Assembly (NCBI GenBank): GCA_021785035.1
Contig: JAJYGP010000077.1
Coordinates: forward strand, 1 to 55,184
Length of the DNA stretch: 55,184 nt
DNA from: Pseudomonadota bacterium
GTDB lineage: Bacteria; Pseudomonadota; Gammaproteobacteria; Acidiferrobacterales; Acidiferrobacteraceae
Reading direction: 5' to 3'
The position numbers and the translations under genes are program-made. The notes under the pieces were generated by a model. That model had not been told where the DNA came from and did not search any database. It saw only the letters and a list, made by a program, of their open reading frames with translations. Within the stretch, counting starts at the first letter, position 1, and each line of letters begins with the position of its first letter. Shown piece after piece: positions 42,148 to 52,332 of the stretch.

Positions 42148-42250
42148 GAAATCGTCGCGAGATGATCGTGAGGGACGCTTTTGCCTCTGCTGAATCGCGC
42201 CCGTGCGATCCGCTTGCGCCTCAGTGGGTCTGTCGAACGGCCGAGTTGCC

Positions 42251-42280
42251 TTGGCGGCCTCGTGCTCATCCTTGTATACT
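42251..42280 (+). promoter_or_regulatory. Candidate uppP promoter
   Basis: TTGGCG at 42251-42256 and TATACT at 42275-42280 are separated by 18 bases. The pair lies 27 bases before the uppP ATG, which has its own AAGGAGG site. Confidence 0.5.
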
Positions 42281-42306
42281 CGGCCGACGATATCAAGGAG
42301 GGCGGA

Positions 42307-43134
42307 ATGCGGCTTGGGCAGATGTTGGTGTTGGCGGTATTGCAGGGTGTTACCGAGCTTTTTCCTATTAGCAGCCTCGGCCATAGCGTTCTTGTACGCA
42401 CCATCCTCGCGTGGCACATTCCCAAGGCAAGCCCCGATTTTTTGCCTTTTCTTGTGGTCTTGCATGTCGGTACCGCAAGTGCGCTTCTTCTGTATTTTTG
42501 GCGCGACTGGAGGGATATTTTTGCGGGTCTCTGGAGGGCCCGTGGGCGCGCGAACAACCCTGAGGCGCGTCTCTTCTGGCTGCTGGTGGTGGCCTCCATC
42601 CCCGCCGGCCTGATAGGCCTTCTGTTCGAAAAAAAGATCAAGCTTTTGTTTGCCAATCTCCTGGTGGCGGCCACATTCTTGATTGTAAACGGCGTGGTGT
42701 TGCTGATCGGTGATCGGCTGAAGAAGCGCCGCTCGGAACATAGCTTGCAGCAAATGACGTGGGGCAGGGCTTTAATCGTAGGTGTCGCCCAAGCCTTTGC
42801 GCTGATACCCGGCATGTCGCGGTCTGGAGTCACAGTGGTAGCCGGGCTTGGGCAGGGGCTCGATTATGCCGCTGCCGCGCGCTTCTCGTTTTTGATGGCT
42901 ACCCCGATTATTGGGGCGGCCGCGGTGCTTGAGATTCCGAAGCTCTTTTTTATCCGGGGTCATGTAGATTTGGGGGCCATTTTCTTATCCGGGGTGGTAG
43001 CTGGCGTCTTTGCCTATCTGAGCGCCTGGATTCTGATGCGCTATTTCAATAAGCAGGAGGTCCAGGCCTTGCGGCCCTTCGGCTACTATTGCCTCGCCGC
43101 CGGCGGCTCGGCACTTTTGTGGTATTTTCTCTAA
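42307..43134 (+). CDS. uppP: Undecaprenyl-diphosphatase
   Basis: UppP (BacA) dephosphorylates undecaprenyl diphosphate so the lipid carrier can be reused for peptidoglycan synthesis, and confers bacitracin tolerance. From the ATG at 42307, with AAGGAGG upstream, the protein has 275 residues. The first active-site region is LQGVTELFPISSLGHSVL (about 13-30). The second is ALIPGMSRSGVTVVAGL (about 167-183). Eight or so hydrophobic segments are visible, as in the family. An upstream extension of the frame lacks conservation. Together with PBP1A it represents cell-wall synthesis in this window. Confidence 0.95.
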   Translation: MRLGQMLVLAVLQGVTELFPISSLGHSVLVRTILAWHIPKASPDFLPFLVVLHVGTASALLLYFWRDWRDIFAGLWRARGRANNPEARLFWLLVVASIPAGLIGLLFEKKIKLLFANLLVAATFLIVNGVVLLIGDRLKKRRSEHSLQQMTWGRALIVGVAQAFALIPGMSRSGVTVVAGLGQGLDYAAAARFSFLMATPIIGAAAVLEIPKLFFIRGHVDLGAIFLSGVVAGVFAYLSAWILMRYFNKQEVQALRPFGYYCLAAGGSALLWYFL

Positions 43135-43194
43135 GGGTCATGAGCCGCTGGCATTGCCGGACGGTTCTTGATGTCGTGTCCGATCGGAGCTGGC

Positions 43195-44841
43195 TTACCC
43201 CCAAGACCCGCCCGGAGTTTCGAGTGCTGCTGCATAATAAGGAGGAGTGAGGACGGTATCGCGGACGGCATGGACCGTGTCCAGTTCTGGATAGTCACGC
43301 GAGTAATGGAGGCCGCGGCTCTCGGTACGAAGTTGCGCCGAGCGGATGATGAGTTCCGCTACCTGGACCAAGTTCCGCAGTTCGATCAGGTCATTTGAGA
43401 CCCGGAAGTGGGCGTAGTATTCGAAAATCTCCTCGCGCAATAGCTTTACGCGGTGGCGGGCCCGCTCCAGGCGCTTATTGGTGCGCACGATGCCCACGTA
43501 GTCCCACATGAAGCGGCGTAGCTCTTCCCAGTTGTGCGATACCACCACCCTTTCGTCAGCGTCTGTGACCCGACTCTCATCCCACGGCGGCAGCGGCGCG
43601 GGGCAAGGCGCGCCGGCGAGCCTTTGGGCAGCATCGTCGGCCGCGGCTTGGCCCAAAACGAGGCACTCAAGGAGCGAATTGCTGGCCAAGCGATTGGCGC
43701 CATGAAGCCCGGTGAAGGCGCATTCGCCGACCGCATAGAGACCGCTCAGATCGGTGCGCCCTTTGAGGTCGGTCATAATGCCCCCGCAGGTGTAATGAGC
43801 GGCCGGCACGACCGGGATCGGGGCTTTCGCCATGTCGTAACCAAAACCTAGGCAGCGCTCGTAGATATTGGGGAAGTGCTCCTCGATGAAGCCCCGTCCC
43901 TTGTGACTGATGTCAAGGCCTACGGCGTCCAAGCCATGGCGTTTCATCTCGTTGTCGATGGCGCGAGCCACGATGTCGCGTGGGGCGAGTTCAGCGCGCG
44001 GGTCGTAGTGCGGCATAAACCGGGTGCCATCGGGGAGCAGCAAGTGGCCGCCCTCCCCACGGACCGCCTCAGAGATCAGAAACGATTTCGCTTGCGGATG
44101 GTAGAGGCAAGTCGGATGAAATTGCACAAATTCCAGATTAGCCACGCGGCAGCCAGCGCGCCAGGCCATGGCGATACCGTCGCCCGTGGAGGTATCGGGA
44201 TTACTGCTGTAGAGGTAAGCCTTGGAGGCGCCGCCGGTCGCAAGCGCGGTCAGGCGGGCGGGATAGGGGACGACATGGCCCGTGGTTTTGCTGTAGACGT
44301 AGAGGCCGAGGCAGCGGTTTGGGCCGGTGCGCCCAAGCTTATGGGCCGTGACGAGGTCGACGGCGATGTGGTCCTCCAAGATCTCGATGCGAGGATGCGC
44401 CCGGGCCAAGGCCGCAAGCGTGGTCTCCACGGCTCGCCCAGTCGCGTCAGCGGCGTGGATCACTCGCCTATGGCTGTGCCCGCCCTCGCGTGTCAGGTGG
44501 TAGTGGCCGTTTTCGGCGGTAAACGGTACACCCCGTTCGACGAGCCACCGGATGGCGCTCGGGGCTCGTTCGACCACGAACTGGACCGCGTCCTCGTGGC
44601 ATAAGCCAGCGCCCGCTGCCAAGGTGTCGTGGATATGCGCCGCAAAGGAATCCTCGCCCTCGAGTACGGCGGCAATCCCGCCCTGGGCATAAAAGCTCGA
44701 GCCGTGCGTTAAGGGGCCCTTGGCAAAGAGTGCGACCCGGCCGTGCTCGGCCAGCCGTAACGCCAAGGTAAGACCCGCAAGGCCAGCACCGATGATCGCG
44801 AAATCGACGACAGGTAGGTGAGAGGAATGGGTTTTTATCAT
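43195..44841 (-). CDS. nadB: L-aspartate oxidase
   Basis: NadB oxidises L-aspartate to iminoaspartate, the first step of de novo NAD synthesis, with FAD. The 548-residue protein has the FAD-binding [21 protein letters not shown] at about 14-34. The family motifs are [15 protein letters not shown] near 46 and the active-site segment [20 protein letters not shown] near 116-135. Other conserved parts are the [10 protein letters not shown] and [12 protein letters not shown] regions near 241-270, and [23 protein letters not shown] near 374. Length is normal. In E. coli nadB is divergent from rpoE, and the same arrangement is seen here. Confidence 0.96.
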   Translation of the reverse strand: MIKTHSSHLPVVDFAIIGAGLAGLTLALRLAEHGRVALFAKGPLTHGSSFYAQGGIAAVLEGEDSFAAHIHDTLAAGAGLCHEDAVQFVVERAPSAIRWLVERGVPFTAENGHYHLTREGGHSHRRVIHAADATGRAVETTLAALARAHPRIEILEDHIAVDLVTAHKLGRTGPNRCLGLYVYSKTTGHVVPYPARLTALATGGASKAYLYSSNPDTSTGDGIAMAWRAGCRVANLEFVQFHPTCLYHPQAKSFLISEAVRGEGGHLLLPDGTRFMPHYDPRAELAPRDIVARAIDNEMKRHGLDAVGLDISHKGRGFIEEHFPNIYERCLGFGYDMAKAPIPVVPAAHYTCGGIMTDLKGRTDLSGLYAVGECAFTGLHGANRLASNSLLECLVLGQAAADDAAQRLAGAPCPAPLPPWDESRVTDADERVVVSHNWEELRRFMWDYVGIVRTNKRLERARHRVKLLREEIFEYYAHFRVSNDLIELRNLVQVAELIIRSAQLRTESRGLHYSRDYPELDTVHAVRDTVLTPPYYAAALETPGGSWG

Positions 44842-44871
44842 AGCGTGGGGCGCGGCCGCATGTTTTGCGCT

Positions 44872-44899
44872 ATCATAGTGGCTTTGTTCTCAATTGCAA
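44872..44899 (-). promoter_or_regulatory. Candidate nadB promoter
   Basis: On the minus strand TTGCAA (44899-44894) and TATGAT (44877-44872) are 16 bases apart, about 30 bases before the nadB ATG at 44841. Confidence 0.5.
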
Positions 44900-44962
44900 A
44901 ACCATTGCCCATGCCCGCCTATGTCAACAGCCGATAATTCGCAGCATTTTTTGCGCGGCAGC

Positions 44963-44990
44963 GAACCTTTTTCCATTGCCGTGGTCACTT
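44963..44990 (+). promoter_or_regulatory. Possible sigma-E-type promoter of rpoE
   Basis: GAACCT (44963-44968) and TCACTT (44985-44990) stand 16 bases apart, resembling the GAACTT / TCTGA-type elements recognised by RpoE itself. Autoregulation is known for rpoE in E. coli. The match is imperfect and the resulting leader would be only about 13 bases. Confidence 0.35.
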
Positions 44991-45009
44991 ACCGGTGGTA
45001 GGAGATCCT

Positions 45010-45597
45010 GTGGGCGGTGGCGTCGATCAGAACCTAGACCAGGATCTCGTGGCGCGCGTGAAGCGCGGCGACCGTGGTGCTTTTGATCTTTTGGTGCTGA
45101 AGTATCAGCATAAGATCGCGAAGCTCGTGACCCGTTACGTCTATGATCGCGCCGAGGTAGAGGATGTCACGCAGGAAGTCTTTATCAAAGCCTACCGCGC
45201 CTTGGCAGGGTTTCGCGGCGAGAGCGCCTTTTATACATGGCTTTATCGCATCGCCATCAATACCGCCAAGAACCACCTCGTCTTTCAGGGACGACGCTTA
45301 CCATCCACAGACATGGAGGTCGAGGAGGTCGAGTTGACCGAAGAAGGTGCGGCGCTGCGCGAGGTTTCGACGCCGGAACATAGCGTCCTTACGGACGAAA
45401 TTGCCAGAACCGTTACTCGGGCGCTGAACGCCCTGCCAGAGGATCTGCGCATCGCTATTACATTAAGGGAGATAGAGGGGTTAAGCTACGAGGAGATTGC
45501 GGCGATTATGGAGTGTCCTATTGGCACCGTGCGGTCCCGGATATTTAGGGCCCGCGAGGCGATTGACAAAGAACTGAAGCCGTTGCTAGAGCTATAG
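45010..45597 (+). CDS. rpoE: RNA polymerase sigma factor RpoE (AlgU)
   Basis: An extracytoplasmic-function sigma factor for the envelope stress response. I chose the GTG at 45010 because TAGGAG stands five bases upstream, giving 195 residues; another GTG at 45 bases less is in frame at 44995. Region 2 contains AFDLLVLKYQHKIAKLV and the -10-binding DVTQEVFIKAYRALAGFRGESAFYTWLYRIAINTAKN. Region 4 contains LPEDLRIAITLREIEGLSYEEIA and GTVRSRIFRAREAI. The protein matches E. coli RpoE closely. rseA, rseB and a Do-type protease follow, forming the classic stress operon. Confidence 0.96.
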   Translation: MGGGVDQNLDQDLVARVKRGDRGAFDLLVLKYQHKIAKLVTRYVYDRAEVEDVTQEVFIKAYRALAGFRGESAFYTWLYRIAINTAKNHLVFQGRRLPSTDMEVEEVELTEEGAALREVSTPEHSVLTDEIARTVTRALNALPEDLRIAITLREIEGLSYEEIAAIMECPIGTVRSRIFRAREAIDKELKPLLEL

Positions 45598-45620
45598 GCC
45601 TTCGTGGGCGGAGAGCGAGT

Positions 45621-46193
45621 ATGAAAGAAGCACTATCGGCGTTAGTGGATGCGGAACTGAAGGCGAAGGAGCGTGAAAAGGTCCTTGACACGGTCTTACA
45701 AGACGTTGAGATGCGGGCGGCGTGGGGCCGCTATCATATCACCAGAGCGGTGTTGCGTAAGGAGTGGGAAGGGGACATCGGCACCCGCTTAAGCGCACGG
45801 ATCGTGGCGGCCATTGCCGAGGAGCCAATCGTCGGCGTGCTCCCCGCGGCGCGATTTTTTAAGATAAAAGGCCGCTCCGGGACGCGCCAGGCACTGGGTT
45901 TTGCCTTGGCGGCGTCGTTGACGGCGGTCGTGGCCCTATTCGGTCTGCGTCTGGTGGCTTCGGGAGAACCGGCCGCGGGCGCGCCACTGAAGACCGCCTT
46001 GACCGCTCCCCTTACTCTACCGCACCGCTACATCGAAAGGGCTCATTGGCAAGGTCCGCGCTGGCGCAATCGACTCAATGCCTTCCTACTTGAGCATGCC
46101 GCGGTGGCGCCGCTTGCCGGTATGAACGGGCTTTCTTATGTTCATCTCGCGGCCTATAACGGCCCCAGCCGGGGGGCGCGGAACACACCATGA
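45621..46193 (+). CDS. rseA: Anti-sigma-E factor RseA (MucA)
   Basis: RseA holds RpoE inactive at the inner membrane until regulated proteolysis releases it. The 190-residue protein has the N-terminal sigma-binding part with LSALVDAELKAKE and WGRYHITRAVLR (residues 35-46), typical for MucA/RseA. One membrane segment lies at about 91-113. The periplasmic part is short and ends RNTP. It overlaps rseB by four bases and lies 23 bases after rpoE. The periplasmic C terminus is divergent, and no conserved DegS cleavage motif is obvious. Confidence 0.9.
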   Translation: MKEALSALVDAELKAKEREKVLDTVLQDVEMRAAWGRYHITRAVLRKEWEGDIGTRLSARIVAAIAEEPIVGVLPAARFFKIKGRSGTRQALGFALAASLTAVVALFGLRLVASGEPAAGAPLKTALTAPLTLPHRYIERAHWQGPRWRNRLNAFLLEHAAVAPLAGMNGLSYVHLAAYNGPSRGARNTP

Positions 46194-47179
46194 TGAGGCG
46201 GCCGCTCCTGACGGCGACCCTTGTTCTGGTAAGCGGTGTGGCATACGCGGCTACAGCTCGCGGGTGGCTGCAGCGCATGGAGCGGGCCGCGCGCACCCTG
46301 AACTATACGGGCACCTTCGTCTACCGACACGGGGCCACGCTCGCAACCATGCGCATCGTCCATCGTGTCGCAGATGGCCGGGTCACCGAGCGTTTGATGG
46401 CTCTTGATGGCCGCCGCCAAGTGATCATACGCGGCCAAGGACGGGTCGCCTGCTATTTGCCCCATGAGCATGTGGTATTTATTGAGCGACGTGTCATGGT
46501 TTTAAAAACCTTTCCGGCGCTGGTTCCGACCCATCTGCGGCCATTGCGCCGTTTTTACGCGATTAGTCTAGGCGGGCTTACTCGTATCGCCGGTTTTAGC
46601 GCGCGGGCCGTGGTCATAAAACCGCGCGATGCCTACCGTTACGGTTATCGTCTCTGGGCGGCGCGTAAGACTGGCCTTTTACTCAAGGCTTCAGTGATCA
46701 ACGAGAGCGGCCGCACCATCGAGCAATTCTTATTTACTCGTTTGCGGGTAAAGCCCTACATTCCTGCCTCGGCCGTTGGACCTATTGGCGTCGGCCGCAT
46801 TACAACCTATAAAGAGGAGCGAGGCGAGCTGTTTCCTGACCCGAAGCCGACCTGGACTGTGCAAGACAAGCCTGCGGGTTTTCGTTTGGCCATGCATCTT
46901 ATGCGGCGCATAGCGGGCCATAAGGGCGTGGTTCAGCACCTCGTGTATTCTGATGGCTTGGCCGGTGTATCGGTATTTATCGGCCGGCGGCCGGCGGCCC
47001 GCGGAATCCAGGCCCAACTGTTTCGGCTTGGGGCCTTGCACGTATTTCGATCAGTGGTCGATCACCGGATGGTCACGGTGCTAGGTAATGTCCCAACCCT
47101 GACCGTAGAGACCATGGCGCTTTCGGTGCGCCCCTTGTCGCCACGGTCGGCGGCTCGCGTGCCCACAATACATAAATAA
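46190..47179 (+). CDS. rseB: Periplasmic regulator RseB (MucB)
   Basis: RseB binds periplasmic RseA and shields it from proteolysis; in studied species it senses mislocalised lipopolysaccharide or lipoproteins. The 329-residue protein has a signal peptide ending near YAAT (about 20). The large N-terminal domain has LNYTGTFVYRHGATLATMRIVHRV, the family's typical strand, and ERLMALDGRRQVI. The C-terminal small domain includes VQHLVYSDGLAGVSVFI. Length agrees with MucB (about 320). The overlap with rseA implies equimolar synthesis. Confidence 0.93.
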   Translation: MMRRPLLTATLVLVSGVAYAATARGWLQRMERAARTLNYTGTFVYRHGATLATMRIVHRVADGRVTERLMALDGRRQVIIRGQGRVACYLPHEHVVFIERRVMVLKTFPALVPTHLRPLRRFYAISLGGLTRIAGFSARAVVIKPRDAYRYGYRLWAARKTGLLLKASVINESGRTIEQFLFTRLRVKPYIPASAVGPIGVGRITTYKEERGELFPDPKPTWTVQDKPAGFRLAMHLMRRIAGHKGVVQHLVYSDGLAGVSVFIGRRPAARGIQAQLFRLGALHVFRSVVDHRMVTVLGNVPTLTVETMALSVRPLSPRSAARVPTIHK

Positions 47180-47211
47180 AAACGAACGGGATTTCCCGCA
47201 AAGGACGATTT

Positions 47212-48606
47212 ATGAGCGCGCAAAGGATTCTGTTGATGGTCTGGCTTCTGATGGTGTCGGCCATCGCCTACGCAGATAGCCCCCAATTACCGGACTTTGC
47301 CCGCATTGTGAGCGCGAATCGCCGTGCAGTCGTTAATATCAGTAGTACGGAAGTCATAAAGCGGGTGAGACCGAATTTTGGGTTTGGATCTCCGAGCGTC
47401 CCTGGAAACCCACTCAATAAGTTTTTCCAAAAATTGCCGGGCGAACGCGAGAGCGCTCCCCAAAGGTTCGTCAGTAAGTCGCTGGGGTCTGGATTTATCA
47501 TCGCGTCCGACGGTTATATCTTGACTTGTGCGCACGTAATTAACCATGCCAAACGCGTGATCGTGAAGCTGACTAACCATCACGATTATGTCGCCCACGT
47601 TGTGGGACTCGATACCAAAAGCGACGTCGCGCTTTTAAAGATCGATGCGCGTGGCTTACCAATCGTAAAGATCGGGCACCCATCCGACATCCACGTGGGG
47701 GATTGGGTATTGGCGATCGGCGCGCCCTTCGGTTTCGAGAACTCGGCCACGGCCGGCATTGTATCGGCGGTCGGGCGCAACCTTCCGGGCTCCGATTACG
47801 TCCCCTTCATTCAGACCGATGTCCCGATCAATCCGGGTAACTCGGGCGGCCCACTCTTTAATATTTCTGGCCAGGTGATCGGTATTAACTCGCAGATCTA
47901 CAGCCGTACCGGGGGGTTCATGGGGCTCTCGTTCGCCATTCCGATCAATTTGGCGATGCGGATCGGCCACGAGTTGCGTACCACAGGTCGCGTTCAGTGG
48001 GCGTGGCTGGGCGTCACCATCCAAGACGTGTCGCGCAAGCTTGCTGAGTCCTTCCAGTTGCGTAAGCCGTATGGCGCCCTGGTGTCCGAGGTCCTCCCCA
48101 ATAGTCCGGCGGCTCACTCGACCCTTGAGGCCGGGGACGTCATTGTGCGCTACGACGGTCATCCTATAGTCCACTCTTCAGACCTCCCGCCGCTTGTGGG
48201 TCTGACGCCGGTTGGCACCCAGGCACGCCTTAAGGTGATGCGTGACGGTCGTGCGCACACGGTGTTTGTGACCGTGGGGGCTCTCCCCCAGGTCCTACCT
48301 ACGACTTTCTCTAAGGCTCCCTCCAAGCCGCGGAACGCGGCGAGCCTAGGACTCGCCTTACGTAATCTGAGCGCTCGGCAAAAAAGCGAGCTCGGTGTGT
48401 CGGCCGGGGTCTTTGTCGAGGACGTAAATGCGGGTCCGGGCGCGAAGGCCGGCATAAGCCCGGGCGACGTCATCCTAGAGCTTGCCGGCCACCCGGTCGA
48501 TAGCGTGCATTCCTTCATGACCATTTTGGCGAAGCTTCCGACGACGCCGGTGCCGGTACTTATCCACAGAGGTGGAGCGGCGGTCTTTTTGGCCTTAACC
48601 AAATAG
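47212..48606 (+). CDS. mucD: Do-type periplasmic serine protease (MucD/DegP family)
   Basis: A periplasmic protease-chaperone that degrades misfolded envelope proteins. The 464-residue protein has a signal peptide ending near AYA (about 22). The trypsin-like triad is H108 (CAHVIN), D138 (SDVALL) and S211 (NPGNSGGP). Two PDZ domains follow, with [11 protein letters not shown] near 264 and [23 protein letters not shown] near 398. The loop inserted before the catalytic core (residues 55-90) is rich in Pro and Phe. Position after rpoE-rseA-rseB is that of mucD in Pseudomonas; the rpoE stress operon should control it. Confidence 0.94.
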   Translation: MSAQRILLMVWLLMVSAIAYADSPQLPDFARIVSANRRAVVNISSTEVIKRVRPNFGFGSPSVPGNPLNKFFQKLPGERESAPQRFVSKSLGSGFIIASDGYILTCAHVINHAKRVIVKLTNHHDYVAHVVGLDTKSDVALLKIDARGLPIVKIGHPSDIHVGDWVLAIGAPFGFENSATAGIVSAVGRNLPGSDYVPFIQTDVPINPGNSGGPLFNISGQVIGINSQIYSRTGGFMGLSFAIPINLAMRIGHELRTTGRVQWAWLGVTIQDVSRKLAESFQLRKPYGALVSEVLPNSPAAHSTLEAGDVIVRYDGHPIVHSSDLPPLVGLTPVGTQARLKVMRDGRAHTVFVTVGALPQVLPTTFSKAPSKPRNAASLGLALRNLSARQKSELGVSAGVFVEDVNAGPGAKAGISPGDVILELAGHPVDSVHSFMTILAKLPTTPVPVLIHRGGAAVFLALTK

Positions 48607-48635
48607 TTGGTCCGCCTTCGGAAACCCGGTATGAT
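48607..48635 (+). promoter_or_regulatory. Candidate promoter of lepA operon
   Basis: TTGGTC at 48607-48612 and TATGAT at 48630-48635 have the ideal 17-base spacer. The pair begins directly after the mucD stop and lies 57 bases before the lepA start, so the downstream genes need not depend on the stress operon. Confidence 0.55.
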
Positions 48636-48692
48636 GCCGCCTCACCTATCGGACCGGTTTTCGGGGGAAGCGTCAGCGCTCTAAGGCCCAGC

Positions 48693-50486
48693 TTGCAAGA
48701 TCGCATTCGGAATTTCTCAATCATTGCTCATATTGACCACGGGAAGTCGACGCTGGCCGATCGGTTCATCGAGTTTTGCGGGGGGCTGACCGCCCGCGAG
48801 ATGGAGAGCCAGGTTCTTGATTCCATGGATCTCGAGCGCGAGCGCGGTATCACCATCAAGGCGCAAAGCGTCACCCTGCAATACTTGGCCTTGAATGGCC
48901 TTACCTATGAGCTCAATCTCATCGACACCCCCGGACACGTCGATTTTTCCTACGAGGTTTCGCGATCGCTTACGGCTTGCGAGGGGGCGCTTTTAGTCGT
49001 CGATGCAGCGCAAGGCGTCCAGGCGCAAAGCGTGGCCAATTGCTATACCGCGGCCGAACTCAATTTGGAGATCGTACCGGTCCTCAACAAGATCGATTTG
49101 CCGGCCGCCGATCCGGAGCGGGTGGCGCGTGAGATAGAGGACATCATCGGTGTCCCCGCGACCGATGCGATTCGGGTCAGCGCGAAGACCGGAGAAGGCA
49201 TCCGCGACATACTCGAGGCGCTTGTGGCGCTTGTTCCTCCGCCGCAGGGCCAGAGCGATGGACCGCTGAAGGCGCTCATCGTCGATTCCTGGTTTGATAC
49301 CTATCTTGGTACGGTGGCCCTGGTGCGGATCGTCGATGGCGTGTTGCGCCGCGGTAGCCGGGTGCGCATGATGGCGACTGGCCGCGATTATGATGTTGAG
49401 CAGGTGGGTATTTTTACCCCGAAGCGCCACCCCGTCGAAGAGCTGAAGACCGGGGAAGTCGGTTACGTCGTAGCCGGCGTCAAGGACGTCAAAGGGGCCC
49501 GTGTCGGAGACACGATAACCGAGGCCCGCCGCCCCGCCGCCTTGGCGCTGCCGGGCTTTAAGGAGATTAAGCCACGCGTCTTTGCCGGGCTTTATCCCAT
49601 CGAGGCTGGGGACTACGACAGTTTTCGGGAGGCCTTGGAAAAACTCAAACTCAATGATGCCTCGCTGCATTTCGAGCCGGAGACCTCGGAGGCCCTGGGT
49701 TTTGGGTTTCGTTGTGGGTTCCTTGGCATGCTGCATATGGAAATCGTGCAAGAGCGGCTCGAACGGGAATACGGCCTTAGTCTTATCACCACAGCGCCCA
49801 CCGTCATTTACGAGGTCGAAACCACGAAGGGTGAGCGCCTGCGGGTCGATAATCCGGCGCGGCTTCCCGATCCCGGCCAGATCCGCGAGGTTCGCGAACC
49901 GATCATTTTGTGTAATATTCTGGTGCCCCAGGAGTATCTGGGCCCGGTGATCCAGCTTTGTGTCGAGAAGCGTGGCACCCAAAAGGATCTACGCTTTCTT
50001 GGTCGCCAGGCGATGCTGTCTTACGAGATTCCGTTAAACGAGGTCGTGATCGATTTCTTTGATAGACTGAAGTCGTTGAGCCGAGGCTATGCGTCCTTCG
50101 ATTATGAGTTTCATGAGTTTCGGCCGGCCGATCTGGTGCGGGTCGATATTTTGATCAACGGCGACCGGGTAGATGCCCTTTCGGTGATCACCCACCGAAC
50201 GCAGAGCCAATACCGGGGCCGCGAACTGATACGGCGATTGCGGGAATTGATACCGCGTCAGATGTTCGATGTCGCGATTCAGGCCGCGATTGGGGTGCAT
50301 GTCATTTCGCGCGAGACGGTGAAGGCCTTGCGCAAGAACGTCACGGCCAAGTGCTATGGCGGGGACGTGAGCCGAAAACGCAAGCTTCTTGAACGTCAAA
50401 AGGAAGGAAAGAAACGTATGAAACAGTTGGGATCTGTCGAAATTCCCCAAGAGGCCTTCCTGGCCGTTCTGCGAGTTGAGAAATAA
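48693..50486 (+). CDS. lepA: Elongation factor 4 (LepA)
   Basis: LepA is a ribosome-dependent GTPase that promotes back-translocation or aids initiation under some conditions. The 597-residue protein uses a TTG start (after AAGG six bases upstream). The GTPase motifs are AHIDHGKST (residues 11-19), RGITI near 50, DTPGHVDF near 80 and NKIDLP near 133. The C-terminal domain with [21 protein letters not shown] is diagnostic for LepA. Length is exactly that of the family. It is followed after two bases by lepB in the conserved lepA-lepB-rnc-era-recO order. Confidence 0.97.
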   Translation: MQDRIRNFSIIAHIDHGKSTLADRFIEFCGGLTAREMESQVLDSMDLERERGITIKAQSVTLQYLALNGLTYELNLIDTPGHVDFSYEVSRSLTACEGALLVVDAAQGVQAQSVANCYTAAELNLEIVPVLNKIDLPAADPERVAREIEDIIGVPATDAIRVSAKTGEGIRDILEALVALVPPPQGQSDGPLKALIVDSWFDTYLGTVALVRIVDGVLRRGSRVRMMATGRDYDVEQVGIFTPKRHPVEELKTGEVGYVVAGVKDVKGARVGDTITEARRPAALALPGFKEIKPRVFAGLYPIEAGDYDSFREALEKLKLNDASLHFEPETSEALGFGFRCGFLGMLHMEIVQERLEREYGLSLITTAPTVIYEVETTKGERLRVDNPARLPDPGQIREVREPIILCNILVPQEYLGPVIQLCVEKRGTQKDLRFLGRQAMLSYEIPLNEVVIDFFDRLKSLSRGYASFDYEFHEFRPADLVRVDILINGDRVDALSVITHRTQSQYRGRELIRRLRELIPRQMFDVAIQAAIGVHVISRETVKALRKNVTAKCYGGDVSRKRKLLERQKEGKKRMKQLGSVEIPQEAFLAVLRVEK

Positions 50487-50488
50487 TT

Positions 50489-51259
50489 ATGTCCTTGAAC
50501 GATTTTTCCGCGTGGCTTGTTGGCCTCTTACTGCTGACCGGGGTGCTTTGGTTGATCGATGCCGTGGTGCGTCGCAACAAAAAAGACCGCAAGCCGCCGC
50601 TCTACGCCGAATACGCGCGCTCGTTCTTCCCCGTCATCTTGGTCGTGCTCTTGATCCGTTCGTTTGTAGTCGAGCCATTTCGCATTCCGTCTGGCTCGAT
50701 GATCCCCACGCTCCACGTCGGCGACTTCATTTTGGTGAACAAATTTGCCTATGGCCTGCGCCTGCCAATCCTGCACACCAAGATATTGTCGGTAGGCGAG
50801 CCCAAACGCGGCCAGGTGGTGGTCTTCCGCTATCCACGCGATCCCGCTGTGGACTATATCAAGCGCATCGTGGGGCTGCCGGGCGATCATATCGCCTACA
50901 TCAATAAGCAGCTTTATATCAACGGCAAGCTGATCCCCCATGACCATAAGCGCCCCTATCTGTATGCGGAACAGAGTGGCCGTTTCCTCGAGGCCTACCG
51001 GTACACTGAGAAGCTCGGCAAGATCAGGCACCACATTATTTTGATACCCGGCATCACCCAGCCCCCGATGCATTTCGTGGTGCCGCCTCATGAGTACTTC
51101 GTGCTCGGGGATAACCGCGATTTGAGTGACGATAGCCGTTACTGGGGCTATGTGCCACAGAAGAATCTGGTTGGGCGCGCGTTCCTGATCTGGTTTAGCT
51201 GGAATACGGCCCATGGCGGGGGTGTGGATTTCAAACGAATAGGGCGGGTTATCCCCTAA
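50489..51259 (+). CDS. lepB: Signal peptidase I
   Basis: LepB cuts signal peptides from exported proteins at the periplasmic face of the inner membrane. The 256-residue protein has two membrane segments (about 8-26 and 47-62). The catalytic serine is S70 in IPSGSMIPTL and the general-base lysine is K125 in DYIKRIVGLPGD. The C-terminal box GDNRDLSDDSRYWG is at about 208-221. It lies just behind lepA, as in E. coli, and before the DUF4845 gene. A slightly shorter periplasmic domain than E. coli (324 residues) is common in related species. Confidence 0.96.
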   Translation: MSLNDFSAWLVGLLLLTGVLWLIDAVVRRNKKDRKPPLYAEYARSFFPVILVVLLIRSFVVEPFRIPSGSMIPTLHVGDFILVNKFAYGLRLPILHTKILSVGEPKRGQVVVFRYPRDPAVDYIKRIVGLPGDHIAYINKQLYINGKLIPHDHKRPYLYAEQSGRFLEAYRYTEKLGKIRHHIILIPGITQPPMHFVVPPHEYFVLGDNRDLSDDSRYWGYVPQKNLVGRAFLIWFSWNTAHGGGVDFKRIGRVIP

Positions 51260-51280
51260 AGCGAAACGGAGGGAGGTCGT

Positions 51281-51658
51281 ATGTCTGGGAATCGTGAGCG
51301 TGGAGCGTCGTTTTGGAGCGTACTTTTCGTCGTCATTTTAGTCGGATTTTTCGTGTTTTTGGCGTTCGAGATTTTTCCGCCCTATCTCGATAATTGGCAG
51401 ATCGCGCACGTCCTGGGGAGCGTAGCGAAGCAGCCCGAGATTAATAAGGCGAGCAATAGCGAGATCCGGTCGATGGTGCGCCAGGAGTTCAATGTTGGCT
51501 ACGTGAGTCGCGTGAGTGTCGCGAACGATTTGCAGATCCTGCCGATTCGTACAGGAGGGAGGATCTTGGTGTTTACCTACAACGTCCGCGTCCCAATCAT
51601 TTACAATATTACCGCCGTCATCCACTTTGTGGATCGTCGTAAGGTGACTGGTTCTTGA
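51281..51658 (+). CDS. DUF4845 family protein
   Basis: A 125-residue single-pass membrane protein of unknown function, found between lepB and rnc in many gammaproteobacteria. After a short charged start (MSGNRERGASFWS) it has a membrane segment at about 14-33 (VLFVVILVGFFVFLAFEIFP) and the conserved PPYLDNWQI motif. The rest is a small periplasmic domain. It overlaps rnc by four bases, so expression is coupled to the rnc-era operon. Its role may concern the envelope, but nothing in the sequence proves it. Confidence 0.8.
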   Translation: MSGNRERGASFWSVLFVVILVGFFVFLAFEIFPPYLDNWQIAHVLGSVAKQPEINKASNSEIRSMVRQEFNVGYVSRVSVANDLQILPIRTGGRILVFTYNVRVPIIYNITAVIHFVDRRKVTGS

Positions 51659-52332
51659 CCAGTAAGGAAGTCGCGCTGCTGCGGCGCTTGGGGCTTGCCT
51701 TTCGCGATCCCGATTTATTGACGCAGGCCCTAACCCATAGGAGCTGTGGGGCTCGCAACAACGAGCGGCTTGAGTTTTTGGGCGATGCGGTCGTGAATCT
51801 TGTCATGGCCGATGCGCTTTATCTGCGGTTTCCTCAGCTGTCGGAGGGCGAGCTCACCCGGCTCAGGGTACGGCTGGTGCGCGCCGAGACTTTAGCCGAT
51901 GTCGCGCGCGAAATCGGACTAGGCGAGGTCTTGCGGCTTGGTCCGGGGGAGTTAAAGAGCGGCGGTTTCGACCGCGACTCGATCCTGGCCGATGGCTTCG
52001 AGGCGGTGGTTGGCGCGTTGTACCAGGACGGCGGCTATCACGAGGTGCACCGAATTTTGATGGAACTCTTTGCATCGCGGCTTGCCGGCATCGATGCCCA
52101 TGCCCAAGCGAAGGACGCGAAGACCCTTTTGCAGGAGTTCCTGCAAGGTCGCGGGCTGGAATTGCCTCAGTACGAACTTCTTGGCATCACAGGACAGGAT
52201 CATGAACAACACTTCAAGGTCGCCTGCCGGGTGTCCGGTTTGAAGGAGGCGACGCACGGCGAGGGGTCGACGCGCCGCTACGCCGAGCAAGAGGCGGCGC
52301 GCTTGGCTTTGCGCCGCTTAAGCCAGTCATGA
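51655..52332 (+). CDS. rnc: Ribonuclease III
   Basis: RNase III cleaves double-stranded RNA, processing rRNA precursors and regulating mRNAs. The 225-residue protein begins with a TTG overlapping the previous stop. The catalytic signature NERLEFLGDAVVNLV contains E40 and D44, and the second acidic pair is in the LADGFEAVVGALYQDGGY region near 116-130. The C-terminal double-stranded-RNA-binding domain starts near DAKTLLQEFLQGRG (about 152). It ends with the EQEAARLALRRL helix. It overlaps era by four bases; the rnc-era-recO order is widely conserved. Confidence 0.97.
   Translation: MTSKEVALLRRLGLAFRDPDLLTQALTHRSCGARNNERLEFLGDAVVNLVMADALYLRFPQLSEGELTRLRVRLVRAETLADVAREIGLGEVLRLGPGELKSGGFDRDSILADGFEAVVGALYQDGGYHEVHRILMELFASRLAGIDAHAQAKDAKTLLQEFLQGRGLELPQYELLGITGQDHEQHFKVACRVSGLKEATHGEGSTRRYAEQEAARLALRRLSQS

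Noticed and set aside
48993-49982. 329-codon minus-strand frame opposite lepA
   Set aside because: Shadow of lepA, which is complete and conserved.
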